Source: an uncultured Muribaculaceae bacterium
Lineage (GTDB): Bacteria > Bacteroidota > Bacteroidia > Bacteroidales > Muribaculaceae
DNA: 64,000 nt
NCBI GenBank assembly: GCA_910578075.1
Contig: CAJTPK010000002.1
Location: 97,532-161,531, forward strand
Direction: 5' to 3'
Shown here piece after piece: positions 62,777-64,000 of this stretch. Position numbers and translations under genes: made by a program. The first letter of the stretch is position 1, and each line of letters opens with the position of its first letter. Under the pieces are notes generated by a model. The model worked only from the letters and a program-made list of their open reading frames with translations, was not told the origin of the DNA and searched no databases.

Positions 62777-63718
62777 ATGGAAGACCAATCAAACAATGAT
62801 ATAATGAAGTCCTCAGACAGAAATGTAAATGTAGGTTCGGCTTTAATGCCAATTGAAAATTTGATATACGTCATCAGAGGACAACAGGTAATGCTCGATA
62901 GCGACTTAGCTCACCTGTATGGAGTTGAGACCAAATATCTCAAAAGAGCCGTAAAATCCAATATATCTCGGTTTCCCGCAGATTTTATGATGGAACTTTC
63001 TCTTGAGGAACTTGAGAACTTGAGGTGCAAAAATTGCACCTCAAGTTCCGGCAACGGGCACGGTGGTACCCGTTACAAACCGTATGCTTTTACCGAGCAA
63101 GGAGTTGCCATGCTTAGCAGCGTATTAAGGTCTGAGCAAGCTATCGAGATCAATATTCGCATTATGAGGGCATTTATTGCCATGCGGAGCTTTTTGCAGG
63201 CAAATGCGCATGTATTTCAACGGTTGGAAACATTAGAGCACAATCATCTTATTTTGCACCGTCACATATCTGAAACGGACAAGAAGATTGACGAGGTGCT
63301 GACTCGCCTTGACAACAAAGATGCAGAACCAATTGAGGGATTTTTCTTTGACGGTCAGATTTTTGATGCATATACGCTAATATCTGATTTGGTACGCAAA
63401 GCCAAGACAAGAATCATACTTATTGACAATTATGTAGATGATCGGATTCTAAAAGTTCTTGATAAGAGAGCCGAGAGCGTAACTGCAATAATTTATACTG
63501 ACCCAAGACATTCCCATATTGAGAATGATTTGCGTAGGCATAATGCCCAGTATCCGGCAATCACCGTTCATCATTGCTCAAACGTACACGACCGTTTTCT
63601 TATTATAGACGATATTATCTATTTCATCGGAGGCTCAATCAAAGACCTTGGCAAGAAAATAGTCGCCTTCAGCCAAATGCATCAGAATCCTGATGACATC
63701 CTATCTAAAATTAGGTAG
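62777..63718 (+). CDS. ORF6N-domain protein with PLD-like C-terminus
   Basis: 313 residues. ORF6N/KilA-type DNA-binding domain at ~25-125 (IENLIYVIRGQQVMLDSDLAHLYGVETKYLKRAVKSN, FTEQGVAMLSSVLRS), a coiled linker ~150-190, and a C-terminal domain (TRIILIDNYVDDRILKVL..., VHDRFLIIDDIIYFIGGSIKDLG) that resembles one half of a phospholipase-D fold, with HxR-x4-D in place of HxK-x4-D. Such ORF6N fusions are frequent in Bacteroidetes phages and mobile regions. The palindrome upstream suggests self-regulation. Confidence 0.85.
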   Translation: MEDQSNNDIMKSSDRNVNVGSALMPIENLIYVIRGQQVMLDSDLAHLYGVETKYLKRAVKSNISRFPADFMMELSLEELENLRCKNCTSSSGNGHGGTRYKPYAFTEQGVAMLSSVLRSEQAIEINIRIMRAFIAMRSFLQANAHVFQRLETLEHNHLILHRHISETDKKIDEVLTRLDNKDAEPIEGFFFDGQIFDAYTLISDLVRKAKTRIILIDNYVDDRILKVLDKRAESVTAIIYTDPRHSHIENDLRRHNAQYPAITVHHCSNVHDRFLIIDDIIYFIGGSIKDLGKKIVAFSQMHQNPDDILSKIR

Positions 63719-63757
63719 TAGTAACTCTATTTCGTCGTTACACTGATATAAACCTAT

Positions 63758-63785
63758 AAAGGCTCTGCTTCGGCAGGGCTTTTTT
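63758..63785 (+). terminator. Terminator of the ORF6N gene
   Basis: AAAGGCTCTGC-TTCG-GCAGGGCTTTTTT: stem with a UUCG loop and U-tract 40 bp after the stop. Confidence 0.8.
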
Positions 63786-63876
63786 CGTTTCATGCAGGCC
63801 CAAATCACAAATAATCACGCAAAATCAGAAATAGGTGGTATTCCGCTCTGATTGGCGTTAATGATATATATAAATA

Positions 63877-63908
63877 CCCAATTTCAACCGATTTGGTGTG
63901 AAATTGGG
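63877..63908 (-). terminator. Hairpin 3' of tRNA-Ala
   Basis: CCCAATTTCA / TGAAATTGGG, perfect 10-bp arms with a 12-base loop. On the minus strand it follows the tRNA and is followed by TATTTATATATA, so it could end the tRNA transcript. A second short stem AAGCTGA / TCAGCTT is at 63923-63940. Confidence 0.5.
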
Positions 63909-63947
63909 CGTTTGGTCTTTAAGAAGCTGATTTTTCAGCTTGGATTG

Positions 63948-64000
63948 TGGAGTATAGCGGACTCGAACCGCTCACCTCGACACTGCCAGTGTCGCGCTCT
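63948..64000 (-). tRNA. tRNA-Ala (anticodon GGC), 3' part
   Basis: Minus strand, cut by the window edge. Anticodon stem-loop CGACA-CTGGCAG-TGTCG gives anticodon GGC; T arm AGCGG-TTCGAGT-CCGCT is intact; acceptor 3' strand ATACTCC and discriminator A. U at position 70 fits the alanine identity G3-U70 pair. No CCA is encoded. The 5' acceptor and D arm are outside the window. Confidence 0.88.

Overview
This 64-kb window reads as chromosomal DNA of a gut Bacteroidales bacterium, most likely Muribaculaceae (family level is inference). The reasons are Bacteroidetes-type -7 boxes (TAnnTTTG) upstream of many genes with almost no Shine-Dalgarno sequences, a long TonB-linked outer-membrane barrel, a C10 peptidase with a Por-like C-terminal tail, a BT_3928-family protein, an EtfB-EtfA-acyl-CoA dehydrogenase operon, DUF1599, DUF4890 and DUF5106 proteins, and an arginine decarboxylase to agmatine to putrescine route. 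No rRNA, CRISPR array or integrase is present. A partial tRNA-Ala(GGC) lies at the right edge.

Layout. 1-5.5 kb: the end of a cobalamin lower-ligand/nucleotide-loop cluster (cobT partial, cobU, an ApgM-like phosphomutase), a PHP phosphatase, cstA and a PD40 lipoprotein-like protein. 5.7-9.4 kb: etfB-etfA-acd. 9.4-10 kb: hairpin-rich noncoding DNA. 10-15.5 kb: a secreted C10 cysteine peptidase beside a NarL/TPR-kinase two-component pair. 15.5-28.7 kb: a long minus-strand housekeeping run (rpe, ligA, truA, speA, ssb, a Cys-less ArgC paralogue, argR, a bifunctional-nuclease protein, mnmA, DoxX, DUF5106, GDSL esterase, BadF-type kinase, LRR protein). 28.7-29.7 kb: a large noncoding interval with phased AACCA repeats and an inverted-repeat element. 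29.7-34.5 kb: a TonB-type barrel whose 3' end is duplicated as a 33-bp direct repeat bracketing an AbiE toxin-antitoxin cassette. 34.6-55.8 kb: mostly housekeeping (pheS, nth, a flippase-like protein, MFS transporters, nfo, trmH, yraN, nadC, rlmH, aguA-aguB, lysC-lysA, exported C1 peptidase, FNT-like channel) with a LacI regulator next to an orphan operator-promoter. 55.8-63.9 kb: an accessory block rich in fragments (Abi C-terminus, two broken DUF1016 nucleases, a twice-frameshifted aspartyl protease, a truncated response regulator) ending with an ORF6N/PLD-like protein and the 3' side of tRNA-Ala.

How the genes connect: speA makes agmatine, and aguA and aguB turn it into putrescine; argR and the degenerate ArgC paralogue sit beside speA, so arginine metabolism is clustered. 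lysC and lysA bracket the lysine branch. cobT, cobU and the ApgM-like enzyme probably act in cobamide assembly. The most interesting signals are the repeat-bracketed AbiE cassette, the Cys-less ArgC, the LacI operator on a promoter with no obvious gene, the inverted-repeat elements at 29.1 and 37.1 kb, and the scar-filled block beside tRNA-Ala.
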